A stretch of DNA of 64,000 nucleotides, taken from contig OZ037843.1 in assembly GCA_964035575.1 (NCBI GenBank), forward strand, positions 682,001 to 746,000. Reading direction: 5' to 3'. This document shows, piece after piece, positions 9,406 through 19,057 of the stretch (its first letter is position 1; every line of letters begins with the position of its first letter). Made by a program: the position numbers and the translations under genes. The notes under the pieces are model-generated. The model saw only the letters and a list, made by a program, of their open reading frames with translations. It had not been told where the DNA came from and ran no database searches. This stretch comes from Rhynchopus sp. YZ270_cl-10. Lineage: Eukaryota; Euglenozoa; Diplonemea; Diplonemida; Diplonemidae.

Positions 9406-10686
9406 TTGGGGTGTCCCGGGCACGGCGTAATTCAGGTGTAATGGGGTGTAATGGAGTGTAATGGAGGGAATTTAAACTTTTTGCTTTTTTTGCGTTTTCC
9501 CCTCGTTTTTTCAACACGAAAAGTCCAAAAAAGGTGACAACAAAAATTTTTTTGGCGAGTGGAGCAAAAAAATTTTGCCTGGCTGACCATTGCCGAAGGA
9601 ATTTTTCACTTTTGACCACCACAGATTACACGTTGTTTTACGATTTTTTCTATGCACTTATGCGTACTGGGAAGCATGCCACCGGTGCTAATTTTTTACT
9701 GGCGTGGCTGCATAACCGATTCCCCATGTTTCTACCGTGTTTCTACACAGTACACAGTACACAGTACACAGTACACAGTACACAGTACACAGTACACAGT
9801 ACACAGTACACAGTACACAGTACACAGTACACAGTACACAGTACACAGTACACAGTACACAGTACACAGTACACAGTACACAGTACACAGTACACAGTAC
9901 ACAGTACACAGTACACAGTACACAGTACACAGTACACAGTACACAGTACACAGTACACAGTACACAGTACACAGTACACAGTACACAGTACACAGTACAC
10001 AGTACACAGTACACAGTACACAGTACACAGTACACAGTACACAGTACACAGTACACAGTACACAGTACACAGTACACAGTACACAGTACACAGTACACAG
10101 TACACAGTACACAGTACACAGTACACAGTACACAGTACACAGTACACAGTACACAGTACACAGTACACAGTACACAGTACACAGTACACAGTACACAGTA
10201 CACAGTACACAGTACACAGTACACAGTACACAGTACACAGTACACAGTACACAGTACACAGTACACAGTACACAGTACACAGTACACAGTACACAGTACA
10301 CAGTACACAGTACACAGTACACAGTACACAGCACTGTACAAGGCAAAAATGACCAAAACAGCTGATGTTTTGGCCGAATGCCACCCTATCAGGAATATTT
10401 TCATGTATTCACACAAATTTTTTCTGGCCTCAATACCCCCAAACTACACGATTTTCGGTTCCGGCAAATTTTTGGAGCACCAAATATCGCAAAAAAATTC
10501 AATTTTTTTGGTGTCGTCCGCACATCCCTTTAGTAAAGACCAAAACACCAAGGCGTTGTAATTCATGTGTAATGGGGTGTAATGGGGCGTAATGGGGTGA
10601 AAGTGGGTGTAATTCGGTGAAATGGGGTGAAATGGGGTGAAAGTGTGCGTAAGTGGGTGTTAGTGTGGTACCGCCGGGACACCCCA
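9406..10686 (+). mobile_element. TIR element carrying a 7-bp repeat array (about 1.28 kb)
   Basis: Left end TTGGGGTGTCCCGGGC, right end GCCGGGACACCCCA; flanked by TAAGA (9401-9405 and 10687-10691). Both subterminal regions carry runs of GTGTAATGGGGTGTAATGG. The middle is filled by the CAGTACA array listed next. No protein frame other than the meaningless repeat translations. TIR length and the 5-bp duplication place it outside the hAT-like family of the window; superfamily not assigned. Confidence 0.62.
9745..10331. repeat. (CAGTACA)n minisatellite, about 84 copies
   Basis: Perfect 7-bp tandem array of 587 bp without a visible interruption. Because 7 is not a multiple of 3, every frame on both strands stays open, which creates long but spurious reading frames (TVHSTQY on one strand). 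Its purity suggests recent expansion or an assembly-limited length. Confidence 0.95.
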
Positions 10687-10814
10687 TAAGAACTACACAA
10701 ATTTGACTTTTTTTTTTGGGGCGTGTCACACCAAATTGTTACAAAAAAAATGTTACTTTTGGGTCATTTTTTTACTAATTTATTTTTGAAAGAACATTAT
10801 TTTTACTATGAGGG

Positions 10815-10864
10815 TATTGCTCATCCTTGGGGTGTCTTTACACTAATATAACAAAGTTTTTCAA
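10815..10864 (+). repeat. Module M2, divergent copy
   Basis: M2 has the landmarks CTCATCCTCGGGGTGTCTAC and CAACCAAGTTTTC plus A-run. Here: GCTCATCCTTGGGGTGTC, ACACTAATATAACAAAG, then TTTTTCAAA. Confidence 0.5.
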
Positions 10865-10956
10865 ATTAAACGAAACCAATAAAGGGGAACTCTCGTACCC
10901 CTATGTGTACAAAAAAAAGGAACAATGTCTGTTTTCCCCCTCTTCTTCTTTTTTTT

Positions 10957-11108
10957 CCACCTGATTTTTACCCCGCGTATAGGCGCGGCGCGTAAAGGTG
11001 TGTATAGGCGCGTATAGGGCCGTATAGCACTGTAAAGGTCCGTACAGGCATATACGGACCGTCCGTACACGCCTTTACGCGCCTATACGCGGGGTAAAAA
11101 TCAGGTGG
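10957..11108 (+). mobile_element. CCACCTG-family foldback element (152 bp)
   Basis: Perfect 18-bp TIR: CCACCTGATTTTTACCCC and its complement GGGGTAAAAATCAGGTGG. The interior is palindromic with GCGTATAGGCGCG words. The flanks are T-runs on both sides, so the expected 5-bp duplication (TTTTT) cannot be proven here. Confidence 0.72.
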
Positions 11109-11347
11109 TTTTTGTATGAGCTTCTTGCAATACGTCTGGAAATGAAAGACGCGTTCTTCGGTTGCCATGAGTCTTACCCTTTCCCCCTTTCCCCCCCTTG
11201 TGCTCCACCTCTCCTACTTCAGGACGCGGGTTTTCGGATGGATGCGATCAACAAACAACGAATAAATAAAGAACGGGGATGTTACATTTTTTTTTTTTTT
11301 TGAAACTCTACACTTTACACCTCCTACTGCAACAGCGTACTTCCTTC

Positions 11348-11434
11348 TATTTGCTCTCTTTTAAGGATCCTGCGAAAGAAACCCTGTGGCTGCCTATCTG
11401 TTGGTAGACTGACCGATAGTCTAGAATCAACACA
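11348..11434 (+). repeat. Module M5, copy 2
   Basis: TTTTAAGGATCCTGCGAAAG, GTGGCTGCCTATCTG, then GATAGTCTAGAATCAACACA. Lies about 180 bp upstream of the zinc-finger gene. Confidence 0.55.
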
Positions 11435-11569
11435 CACTCTTGGACCAACATTCCTGCGTGTAGGGGGATCACCCCCTCCAGAAACACTGATTTTTTTTTC
11501 CTTCTGATTTTTAGCAGGAACTCTACTCTGGCTCTTTCGAACAGAGGATGGCCCACATTTTCATCAAAA

Positions 11570-11591
11570 AACATTCATCCCCCCCCTCCAG
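11570..11591 (+). promoter_or_regulatory. Pyrimidine tract plus CAG upstream of the CCCH gene
   Basis: CATTCATCCCCCCCCTCCAG ends 23 nt before the ATG at 11615. This is the form of a 3' splice acceptor and would fit spliced-leader addition or a 5' UTR intron. Confidence 0.45.
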
Positions 11592-11614
11592 GTAGCATAC
11601 AACAGCACTGCGCA

Positions 11615-12946
11615 ATGCTGCAAGGTGCCTGTGGGCACAATGACTGGGACAACCTGCGTGTCAAGAACAAACGCCTCTTTCTCCGATGTCGCATCTGCAG
11701 CTGCAAGTCCGTGGCGTCCATCAGCACCGTACAACGTTGCCCGGCCTTTTCGCGTGGTGTCTGTGTAGAACCTTCATGCACCCTGCTCCATGTGCACGCA
11801 TACAAAAACTTTGAGAAGGATACGAATTTCTGCAAAAAGTACCTCCCCCTGCTAGCCGAGCGGCAGCAGCAAAGAGAGGAAGGGGAAGAGCAGGAGAAGG
11901 ACCGGAAAGTGCTGGAGCACCGGCAGAAGCATCAGAAGAAGCTTCTGCAAAGGCGGCAAGAGGTGCTGCAGATGAAGCAGCAGCAGGATGGGAAAGAAGA
12001 GGAGCGGGGTGCGGAGGCCCTGAAGCAAAAGGAGCAGGGCATGCTGCAGAAGTGCCTTGCTGAGCGCATTGTGATGCAGCAGCGGCACCAACTCGAGATG
12101 CAGCAGCAGCAGCAGCTGCAACAGCAGCAGCAGCAGCAACAGCAACGGCAGCTACAGCAGCAGCAGCAGCTACAGCAACAACAACAACAACAGCTGCAGC
12201 TGAACCCACAGTACCTCCAGCTCGCGTTATTGCAGCAGCAGCAACTCCAGCAGGCTCAACTGCAACACCATCACCACCACCATCACCACCAGCACCATTA
12301 CTTCCACCATCAGCACCACCACCAGCACCATCAGCAGCAGCAGCAGCAGCAGCAGCAGAAACCACACCGCAATGTCCAGCACGTCCAGCAGCACGTCCGT
12401 GGCCCCCATGGCGACGGCGCTCCAAAACCGCATTCCCTTATGCACCAACCATACCTAGAGCAGGGGGCGGGTGTTGTGCAGCAGGAGCAGAAACAAAAAC
12501 AAAAACAGAAGCAGAAACCGAAATCAAAACCAAAACCAAAACAGAGCCAGGAGCCGGAGGTGCAGAAGGTGCAGAAGGTGCAGAAGGAGGAGAAGGAGGA
12601 GAAGGAGCGGGACGAACAGGAGAAAGGGCAAAAGGACGAAACGCAAGATGTGCAAGAAGGCGTCCCTTCCCCTTCCCCTTCTCCTTCTCCTCCCCTCTCC
12701 CCCTCCCCCGAGGCTTCGATTCCGCAGACGTTACTGACCCGGCCTTCCCCGACGTCCTCCCCTCTCAAGCCTGCCCAGCCAGGAGCAGACAGCAAGCCGC
12801 CAAGTGCCCCCTACACGTCATCGATTGCGCGCACCCCCATCACCCAAGGGAAAGCTATCCCCCCGTTTCCTGCGGACAGCGGCAGCAACAGCAGACGTCG
12901 TGCGTCCAGCCTCCCCCCTCCAGGGGAAGCCTCAACCACTAGCTAG
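11615..12946 (+). CDS. CCCH-type zinc-finger protein with poly-Gln and His-rich tracts
   Basis: 443 residues. The N-terminus holds a Cys/His-rich module: C25-x2-C28-x-C30 (CRICSC), then C42-x7-C50-x4-C55-x3-H59, which fits the CCCH zinc-finger spacing. CCCH proteins commonly bind RNA, so a role in mRNA fate is likely but inferred. Residues about 80-150 are charged and probably coiled coil (E, K, Q, R). A poly-Gln zone (about 155-215) follows, then a His-rich block (HHHHHHHHQHH), a second Gln run, a KQKQKQKPKSK-type basic stretch, an acidic/basic EKEE zone, and a Ser/Pro-rich tail. The CAG and CAC repeats leave long open antisense frames that are not genes. The ATG at 11615 is chosen because it is the first after a splice-acceptor-like tract and precedes the zinc finger; no introns are needed. 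Low-complexity length is likely to vary between alleles. Confidence 0.8.
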   Translation: MLQGACGHNDWDNLRVKNKRLFLRCRICSCKSVASISTVQRCPAFSRGVCVEPSCTLLHVHAYKNFEKDTNFCKKYLPLLAERQQQREEGEEQEKDRKVLEHRQKHQKKLLQRRQEVLQMKQQQDGKEEERGAEALKQKEQGMLQKCLAERIVMQQRHQLEMQQQQQLQQQQQQQQQRQLQQQQQLQQQQQQQLQLNPQYLQLALLQQQQLQQAQLQHHHHHHHHQHHYFHHQHHHQHHQQQQQQQQQKPHRNVQHVQQHVRGPHGDGAPKPHSLMHQPYLEQGAGVVQQEQKQKQKQKQKPKSKPKPKQSQEPEVQKVQKVQKEEKEEKERDEQEKGQKDETQDVQEGVPSPSPSPSPPLSPSPEASIPQTLLTRPSPTSSPLKPAQPGADSKPPSAPYTSSIARTPITQGKAIPPFPADSGSNSRRRASSLPPPGEASTTS

Positions 12947-13328
12947 GGATGTATCTTTTATTTTATTTTTTTTGGTTAGAAATGGGAAAGAGGGTCTGTA
13001 CTAGCGTTCTATCCCTCCCCCCCCCTTTTTTTTTGTTCATTGACATTCATTGACAGTCAATGTTGCAAAAAAAAAAAAAAAAAGTCAGATGTAATCAGGG
13101 AAGTTCCTAAGTGGGACCGAGAACATGAAATTCTGGATTTTAGTTTTTTTTTCCTTTTTTTTTTTCCTTTTTTTCCTTGGGGGGCTTTCTTGTGGTTTCT
13201 GGTGGGTTTCACTGTAGGTGACACACCACCAGTGTGGTGAAATGGTCGAAACTCTCAAAAGCAAGAGTTTTCAGGGGGCAAGAAAAAAAAATTGACAACA
13301 AAATCCTTCACTGTCCAGGGCTGTACCC
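12947..13328. other. 3' flank of the zinc-finger gene
   Basis: AT-rich with several T- and A-runs; no polyadenylation element can be singled out. GTGACACACCACCAGTGTGG near 13210 is a short imperfect palindrome. No gene. Confidence 0.3.
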
Positions 13329-13470
13329 CCAATTTTTTTTTTGCCTGCGGCGCCATTTTTCATTTTTTGCTCTGCAAAAAAGGGTTCGTTGGAAGCTAGA
13401 TTTTTACACTGTACTCAAAATTTTTTGCCTGCGGCGCCATTTATATTATTTTTTGCTCCGCAAAAAGAGA
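13329..13470 (+). repeat. CCTGCGGCGCC / GCTCCGCAAAA cassette fragment
   Basis: Two successive blocks of CCTGCGGCGCCATTT, T-run, TTGCTCYGCAAAAA around TTTTTACACTGTAC, as at 340-500 and 24580-24730. The cassette is therefore present in at least three sequence contexts. Confidence 0.6.
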
Positions 13471-13562
13471 AGTGCAACGCCTCACCGTTCATCGGCGGAA
13501 GCACTGGTTCCACGGGTTATCGAACCCCAGAGAGCACTTCATTGGCATGCACGCGGTTACCG
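13458..13562 (-). repeat. Module M4, long form with B-box-like core
   Basis: On the minus strand: CATGCCAATGAAGTGCTCTC, GGGGTTCGATAACCC, then CCGATGAACGGTGAGGCGTT and GCACTTCTC. GGTTCGAtaACC is one base off the spacing of a Pol III B box (GGTTCRANNCC). The same long form is at 42518 and partly at 29734, so M4 may be a tRNA-derived SINE. Confidence 0.5.
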
Positions 13563-13609
13563 CGAGGGAGCGTGTATGCAGGTACAAAATCACTGCCCCA
13601 TCCAAATAA

Positions 13610-13865
13610 TATTCCCAACGTCTTTGGGGGTCCCCTTGCATTTTGCAGCCAAAAATGCAACTAGACCAAAGCTGCAAAAAGTTCCGCGCGAGTGTAGCGC
13701 GCCCGGGTTTGGGACCCCTTTTTGAATTTCGAGGGGCGGTTAAAGTGGGCCCAGAATCACAGTTCTGACACTCATTTAGCATTGTGAGCAACTCACTAGT
13801 GGTCGTAACCAAAATTTGTATCAATCAAGAACTTGTCCATTTTCTCGAAATGACCCCACTACAGT
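13610..13865 (-). repeat. Diverged hAT-interior fragment, antisense
   Basis: Read on the minus strand it parallels the interior of the hAT-like copies (for example 3825-4020): CACTGTAG.GGG, ATGGACAAGTTC.TGATTGA, GTGAGTTGCT.ACA, GATTCTGGGCCCAC, GGTCCCAAACCCGGGCGCGC, then GCAGCTTTGGTC. Clearly older than copies 1-3 and without their ends. Confidence 0.55.
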
Positions 13866-14029
13866 GAGGGTAGAGCTCGGAAAGCCCGAAAAAGGGCAAA
13901 AAACCCCACCCAAAAAAAGGAAAAAAACGGGAACATAAATCCAGAATTTTGCTGTTTTTTCCGAGAACAAGGAACAACCCTGGATGTAATAAATAGCACG
14001 TTTAGGCTAGTTGACGTCACGGACATTTG

Positions 14030-14389
14030 GGTTTGGGAGGGTTTGAGAGGATTTGGGCAGATTTGGGGGGGTTTGAGAGGGTTAGTAAGGGTAGGGCAGG
14101 GTATGGTAGGGTATGGCAGGGTATGGCACGGTTTGGCACGGTGTGGCAGGGTATGGCAAGGTTTGGCACGGTATGGCAGGGTGTGGCACGGTTTGGCACG
14201 GTTTGGCACGGGTGTGGCAGGGTATGGCAGGGTGTGGCACGGGTGTGGCACGGTATGGCACGGTATGGCAGGATGTGGCAGGGTATGGCACGGTTTGGCA
14301 CGGGTGTGGCAGGGTGTGGCACGGTTTGGCACGGGTATGGCGCAGTGTGGCACGGGTATGGCAGGGTGTGGCACAATGTGGCACGGGTA
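14030..14389 (+). repeat. GGTATGGCACGG-type G-rich minisatellite, left block
   Basis: About 10-bp units GGTATGGCAC, GGTTTGGCAC, GGTGTGGCAG in changing order, preceded by GGGTTTGGGAGGGTTTGAG. The runs of GGG could form G-quadruplexes on the plus strand. The same unit types reappear at 15341 in the same orientation. Confidence 0.85.
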
Positions 14390-15330
14390 GCCATTAGCCA
14401 TTAGCCATTAGCCATTAGCCATTAGCCATTAGCCATTAGCCATTAGCCATTAGCCATTAGCCATTAGCCATTAGCCATTAGCCATTAGCCATTAGCCATT
14501 AGCCATTAGCCATTAGCCATTAGCCATTAGCCATTAGCCATTAGCCATTAGCCATTAGCCATTAGCCATTAGCCATTAGCCATTAGCCATTAGCCATTAG
14601 CCATTAGCCATTAGCCATTAGCCATTAGCCATTAGCCATTAGCCATTAGCCATTAGCCATTAGCCATTAGCCATTAGCCATTAGCCATTAGCCATTAGCC
14701 ATTAGCCATTAGCCATTAGCCATTAGCCATTAGCCATTAGCCATTAGCCATTAGCCATTAGCCATTAGCCATTAGCCATTAGCCATTAGCCATTAGCCAT
14801 TAGCCATTAGCCATTAGCCATTAGCCATTAGCCATTAGCCATTAGCCATTAGCCATTAGCCATTAGCCATTAGCCATTAGCCATTAGCCATTAGCCATTA
14901 GCCATTAGCCATTAGCCATTAGCCATTAGCCATTAGCCATTAGCCATTAGCCATTAGCCATTAGCCATTAGCCATTAGCCATTAGCCATTAGCCATTAGC
15001 CATTAGCCATTAGCCATTAGCCATTAGCCATTAGCCATTAGCCATTAGCCATTAGCCATTAGCCATTAGCCATTAGCCATTAGCCATTAGCCATTAGCCA
15101 TTAGCCATTAGCCATTAGCCATTAGCCATTAGCCATTAGCCATTAGCCATTAGCCATTAGCCATTAGCCATTAGCCATTAGCCATTAGCCATTAGCCATT
15201 AGCCATTAGCCATTAGCCATTAGCCATTAGCCATTAGCCATTAGCCATTAGCCATTAGCCATTAGCCATTAGCCATTAGCCATTAGCCATTAGCCATTAG
15301 CCATTAGCCATTAGCCATTAGCCATTAGCC
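14390..15330. repeat. (GCCATTA)n array, about 134 copies
   Basis: Uniform 7-bp array of 941 bp, no visible variant unit. It is internal (flanked by the same minisatellite on both sides and by TIRs), so it is not a chromosome end, although the unit length resembles some telomere repeats. Confidence 0.95.
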
Positions 15331-15340
15331 AGTACCCAGT

Positions 15341-15750
15341 ACCGGGAGGGTATGGCAGGGTTTGGCACGGTTTGGCACGGTATGGCACGGTATGGCAGGG
15401 TTTGGCATGGTATGGCAGGGTATGGCACGGTATGGCACGGTTTGGCACGGGTATGGCAGGGTATGGCACGGTTTGGCACGGGTATGGCAGGGTGTGGCAC
15501 GGTATGGCAGGGTTTGGCACGGGTATGGCAGGGTATGGCACGGTTTGGCACGGGTATGGCAGGGTGTGGCACGGTATGGCAGGGCATGGCACGGTATGGC
15601 ACGGTATGGGACATGATTATCCCAAAAAAAAGGCAAACGTGCGGTATGGGAGGGTACGGCAGGGTATGGTGGGGTATGGTAGGGTATGCGAGGGTTCGCG
15701 AGGGTTTTGGAGGGTTTGGGGGCGGTATGGGGGGGTATGGGGGGGTATGG
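15341..15750 (+). repeat. GGTATGGCACGG-type G-rich minisatellite, right block
   Basis: Same units as the left block, ending in GGTATGGGGGGGTATGGG, interrupted at 15613-15640 by TATCCCAAAAAAAAGGC. Direct, not inverted, orientation relative to the left block. Confidence 0.85.
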
Positions 15751-15816
15751 GACACGATTTTCCAGAAAAATGGACAAATTTCCTAAACCGACCCGTGGCG
15801 TCAACTAGCCTAACGT

Positions 15817-16453
15817 TGTCAAATTATTCAAGAAAAAATACAGAATTACGGACAGAATTTTCTTTAACCACTGTATTCCTGCCTTATTTTTCTTTCTTTT
15901 TCAAAAAGGCGCAATTTGAACCATGGATCTCATCTCTTGGAAGATGAGTTTTCTCGATGCAACAAGATACCCCCTCTGATCTTGCATTGGTCGAGATGTC
16001 TGTGTTCATAGCAAATGTTTTTTTTTTTTTTTTTTGTTTTTGCATCACCGATTTCTCCTTCTTTTCCCCCCACCACCCCGGAGATGTGTGTGTTGCTTCA
16101 TCATTCTTTAAGATTTTGTTTTTCTTTCTCTCTTTTTTCTTTGTTTTCCCCAAAATTCCATCCCCATTTCTTGGTTTCACCGTTCTTTTATCAAAATGAC
16201 TAAAGCAAGAAGTTTAGCGTCATTTTACCAACTTTTTCTTATTATTTCACTCTTTACTCGATTTTTTTTTCTTCAAAAAAGCAAAAAAAAAAAAAACAAA
16301 AAAAGGCTTCGGCCGATATTGAGCACTGATCTTTATACCAGGAGGTATAAAGTGAGTGTCAATACAACAAAACAAACAAACACACAACGATATCATTTTT
16401 AGCTTGTCACTACCCTTGTTATAACAGGGGTCTTATATTTTGGGCATACCGAG
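15817..16453. other. T-rich spacer
   Basis: Pyrimidine-rich with T-runs at 16018-16035 and 16130-16170. Short frames are phenylalanine-rich artefacts. CAAAAAAGGCTTCGGCC near 16300 is unassigned. Confidence 0.3.
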
Positions 16454-16652
16454 CATACTTCGTCCGCCTGAGTCTCCCGGACTCCGCCTGAGTTGAGACG
16501 GACTACGGCGGAATTTGAAAGTCTGTCTCAACCAAACTCAGACGGACTTGAGACAGACTTGGCGGACTCAGTCAAAAGCCCGCCTCAACTCGGGTGGGTC
16601 TTGGTGGGATTTTAATCAATTTTTGGCAGACTCAAGCGGACTACAAAGTATG
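16454..16652. mobile_element. Palindromic-word element, GAGTC/GACGGACT type (199 bp)
   Basis: Starts CATACTTCGTCCGCCTGAG and ends CTCAAGCGGACTACAAAGTATG, a TIR with a small internal gap. The interior repeats GACTCCGCCTGAG, GAGACGGACT and their complements. CA..TG termini as in the elements at 25837, 55327 and 62669, but the flanks (ACCGAG, CCTTAG) do not show a convincing 6-bp duplication. Confidence 0.5.
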
Positions 16653-17311
16653 CCTTAGGTAGTCATGCATGCAAACAAGCACCCCCCCGCAGGCTTCAGA
16701 CTAAGAAAATCATTTAATTTATTACCATACCCTCCCGGGGTTTTTTGATAATGGGCCCCGTATTAGTGACCGGGCTCATATTTTCCAAAATTTGAGTGAT
16801 TAATTTTTTGTCCATTTTTGCAGACCCCACCACTGACTGGGATCGGCTCAAAAACGCGAATAACGGTGTTTTCGCCCGTATTGTTTTCACGAAACCTTGT
16901 GCAGACTGGTCATTAATTAATTACCAGACCCCCAATCCTTAGTCTGAAGCCTGCCCCCCCAGCCCCCACAAAATAGTGGAGCACACTCTAGGGTGGCTAC
17001 ACTAAAACAACCAAGTTTTCAAAAAAAAACAAATCCACATCTTTGGAGAGTATCTGAAGCATTCTGAACTCCCGGGAGTGTTCTGAAACGATCTGTTGTA
17101 TTGATATCTGATTCTTCTAGGCTTTGGTGGGGCAAAGGTTGGGTGGGGGGTGGGGATTAGGGATTATATGGGAGGGGTGGGGGGGCGAGATCAAGGCTTG
17201 TCTCACGACGGTGAAGTAAATAAAGCACAGCGTAATGCATATGTGTTACACCGTGCTCATACTGCGAACACCACGTAGCGCGTGCCAATTTTTTTTTGTT
17301 TCTTAAGGGGA
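16653..17311. other. Spacer with one M2 copy and a half foldback
   Basis: TCACGACGGTGAAGTAAATA near 17201 equals the left arm of the foldback at 57152. ATTAATTTTTTGTCC and TAATTAATTACC near 16800-16920 are unassigned. No gene. Confidence 0.35.
16976..17024 (+). repeat. Module M2, copy
   Basis: AGTGGAGCACACTCTAGGG, GGCTACACTAAAACAACC, AAGTTTTC and A-run. Confidence 0.55.
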
Positions 17312-17353
17312 CAGTGGAGCTTGTGTGGCAATTACACTATTCCAACAATTTTT

Positions 17354-17354
<1 letters not shown>
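17312..17354 (+). repeat. Module M1, internally deleted copy
   Basis: AGTGGAGCTTGTGTGGCAA then TTACACTATTCCAACAATT, followed by a long A-run. The centre of M1 is missing. Confidence 0.5.
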
Positions 17355-17389
<35 letters not shown>

Positions 17390-17457
17390 GCACCCCAACT
17401 GGGGATTTGCCATTATCCCAGACATTTTTTTTGTGGAATTCGACACAGTTGCTGCTG

Positions 17458-17500
17458 TGGCTAAGCACAGAGAGGCTTAGGTTCATCTTATAAACCTTTT
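17458..17500 (+). ncRNA. Module M3 hairpin, copy 1
   Basis: GGCTAAGCACAGAGAGGCTT forms stem CTAAGC/GCTTAG with loop ACAGAGAG, followed by GTTCATCTTATAAAC and a T-rich tail. M3 stems differ between copies on both sides (see findings), so this is listed as a possible structured RNA element. Confidence 0.45.
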
Positions 17501-17806
17501 ATTTATTTTGTATTTTATTTTTTTTTCTAGCTCTTTTTGTACTCACTTTTGTATATTTTTTTTTGTCAAAATAATAAAACAAAGATTATTCCTCATTTTT
17601 TATTTATTTTTAATCTCGCGCGTTTAAATGTGTTCATACGTAAAAGGGAAACAAAACTGCATTTCTTCTTTTGTTGAAGACGCAGACGGTTATACCTTGC
17701 TTTGAGGGAGTGATTCAGACTGTCCGGGTTTCATCGTGACTCTGGCGAATCATGCAGACCCACAGTCTAGCAAGTGTAGCGGAAGCAAAAGAAAATAAGG
17801 ATGTAT

Positions 17807-17854
17807 AGTGGGGTTCATCCTCGGGTGTCTACACTAATACAACCAAGTTTTCAA
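17807..17854 (+). repeat. Module M2, copy
   Basis: GGGTTCATCCTCGGGTGTC, ACACTAATACAACCAAG, TTTTC plus A/T-run. An M3 copy follows 60 bp later. Confidence 0.6.
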
Positions 17855-17912
17855 AATTTTTTTAAAAAAAAATTATAATCACGAACACCAGACCCCCCTT
17901 TTTGATTCAAGG

Positions 17913-17950
17913 TGGCTAAGCACGAGAGGCTTAGGGTCATCTTATAATTT
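17913..17950 (+). ncRNA. Module M3 hairpin, copy 2
   Basis: GGCTAAGCACGAGAGGCTTA: stem CTAAGC/GCTTAG, loop ACGAGAG, then GTCATCTTATAA. Confidence 0.45.
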
Positions 17951-18410
17951 TTTTCTCTTTTTTTTTTGCTTTCGCTATACTGTGCGTGCTCCAGTCAAAG
18001 GGTGTTTACAACTATAAACGGCGAGTTTACGAAAGGAACGAAAAGAAAAAAAAATGAAAAAGAAAAAAATGTCTCAAAAAGATGGCAGTGGGGGAGGGGG
18101 GGGGAGGTGCAAACGAAGCCCATTCGGTGGGGTGATTTGGTAACACAGCAAAGAGGAAAGAACTCCAGCAGGGCTGTCTTGTCTGTCTGGCAGCTACACG
18201 GAACTCAACAGATTACTTTTAAAAAAGAAACAAACGAAAAGAAAAAAAAGGAGAGAAAAAAAGAAGAAAAAAAAGGGGGACACAGTCGGCGTTTTCGCAA
18301 TACGTTACACCGCTATCATACTTTTAAGTAGTGCCATCGTGTCGAACGCTCTGCAGCCCCCCCCCCTTTTTTTTTGATAAATTTTATGATCAAATGGTGC
18401 TCTGGGAGGG

Positions 18411-18482
18411 GTCGATATATTGACAGGTCGCTGACAGGTCACCCGACAGGTCGTGACACGTCGCTGACAGGTCGTTGGCCGA
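18411..18482. repeat. GACAGGTCGCT tandem words
   Basis: Five GACAGGTCG-type units in 70 bp. The start GGGTCGATAT.ATTGACAGG recurs near 63747, so this is a small dispersed repeat. Confidence 0.55.
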
Positions 18483-18502
18483 CTTCCGAAAGCACCATCA
18501 AA

Positions 18503-18534
<32 letters not shown>

Positions 18535-18654
18535 GATAAATTTTCGTTGGAATAAGGTGAAGGAGGGGAATGCAAAAAAAAAGGGTGAAAGGCCATTGTA
18601 CATTGCTTTGCACCACTTCTCTGTTTTTGATAAAGAAAGTAACAGTTTTTAAAA

Positions 18655-18778
18655 TGAAAATAAATACTGGATTCGTACAAAAAAAAAATCTTTTATCGAC
18701 CGCAATAAAGGACGAACTTCCAGAAAAAAAAAATCCTGAAAAGGTCGAACATTATTACGGTACGATACTGTGTATGAA
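18655..18778. mobile_element. TTCGTACAAA-type foldback element, copy 1
   Basis: TACTGGATTCGTACAAAAAA .. TATCGACCG .. GAACTTCCAGAAAAA .. CCTGAAAAGGTCGAACAT .. TACGGTACGATA. The central CTTCCAGAAAAA / TTTTTCTGGAAG palindrome and the GGTCGA words are shared with 31798-31920 and 43470-43567. Confidence 0.5.
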
Positions 18779-18785
18779 TAGGGTA

Positions 18786-19057
18786 CCGACCCTCCCCGTG
18801 AAATTGTCCCCCCCCTCCGACCCCCTTGAAATTGTCCCCCCCTGGGAGAAAAAGTGAGGGGGGGGGACAATATCACGTACGGCAAAAAGGGGGGACAATT
18901 TCTCGTACTGTAGGGGGATGGCCGTTTTGGTGTGAAGAAGGGAGAGCAAAGGTTGTCCCCGCGACTCCCTTGAAATTGTCCCCCCCTGCCTTGAAATTGT
19001 CCGTCGGGGCAAAATACCGGTTTTTTGGGGGGGGACAATTTCACGGGGGAGGGTCGG
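18786..19057. mobile_element. CCGACCC-family element with TA target duplication (272 bp)
   Basis: Left end CCGACCCTCCCCGTGAAATT, right end complement AATTTCACGGGGGAGGGTCGG, flanked by TA on both sides (18784-18785, 19058-19059) as for Tc1/mariner-type insertions. The interior repeats GAAATTGTCCCCCC words and a smaller inverted segment. A 103-bp relative is at 61802. Confidence 0.7.

Larger units (their letters stand above)
14002..15813 (+). mobile_element. TIR element filled with G-rich and GCCATTA arrays (1.8 kb)
   Basis: Left end TTAGGCTAGTTGACGTCACG, right end CGTGGCGTCAACTAGCCTAA, one mismatch in 20. Flanked by CGT on both sides (13999-14001, 15814-15816), a 3-bp duplication. The interior is asymmetrical: G-rich direct repeats on the same strand at both sides (14030-14389, 15331-15750) and a homogeneous GCCATTA array between. 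No protein frame. Superfamily not assigned; 3-bp duplications are known for Harbinger- and CACTA-type elements, but the ends here match neither clearly. Confidence 0.65.

Noticed and set aside
9745-10331. CRISPR array
   Set aside because: Units are 7 bp and contiguous with no spacers; the genome is eukaryotic.
9534-10561. Long open frames of 200-270 codons on both strands over the CAGTACA array
   Set aside because: A 7-bp array without stop words keeps all frames open; the products are only TVHSTQY or CVLCTVY repeats.
11721-12795. Antisense frames of up to 234 codons over the zinc-finger gene
   Set aside because: Ala/Leu/Cys-rich mirror images of CAG and CAC repeats.
14390-15330. GCCATTA array as a telomere
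   Set aside because: It is internal, flanked on both sides by the same minisatellite and by TIRs, and lacks the T/G-rich strand form of known telomeres.
14017-15804. Frames of 100-190 codons rich in GMARYG or PCHTLP over the G-rich minisatellites
   Set aside because: Pure repeat translations, open on both strands, no gene context.
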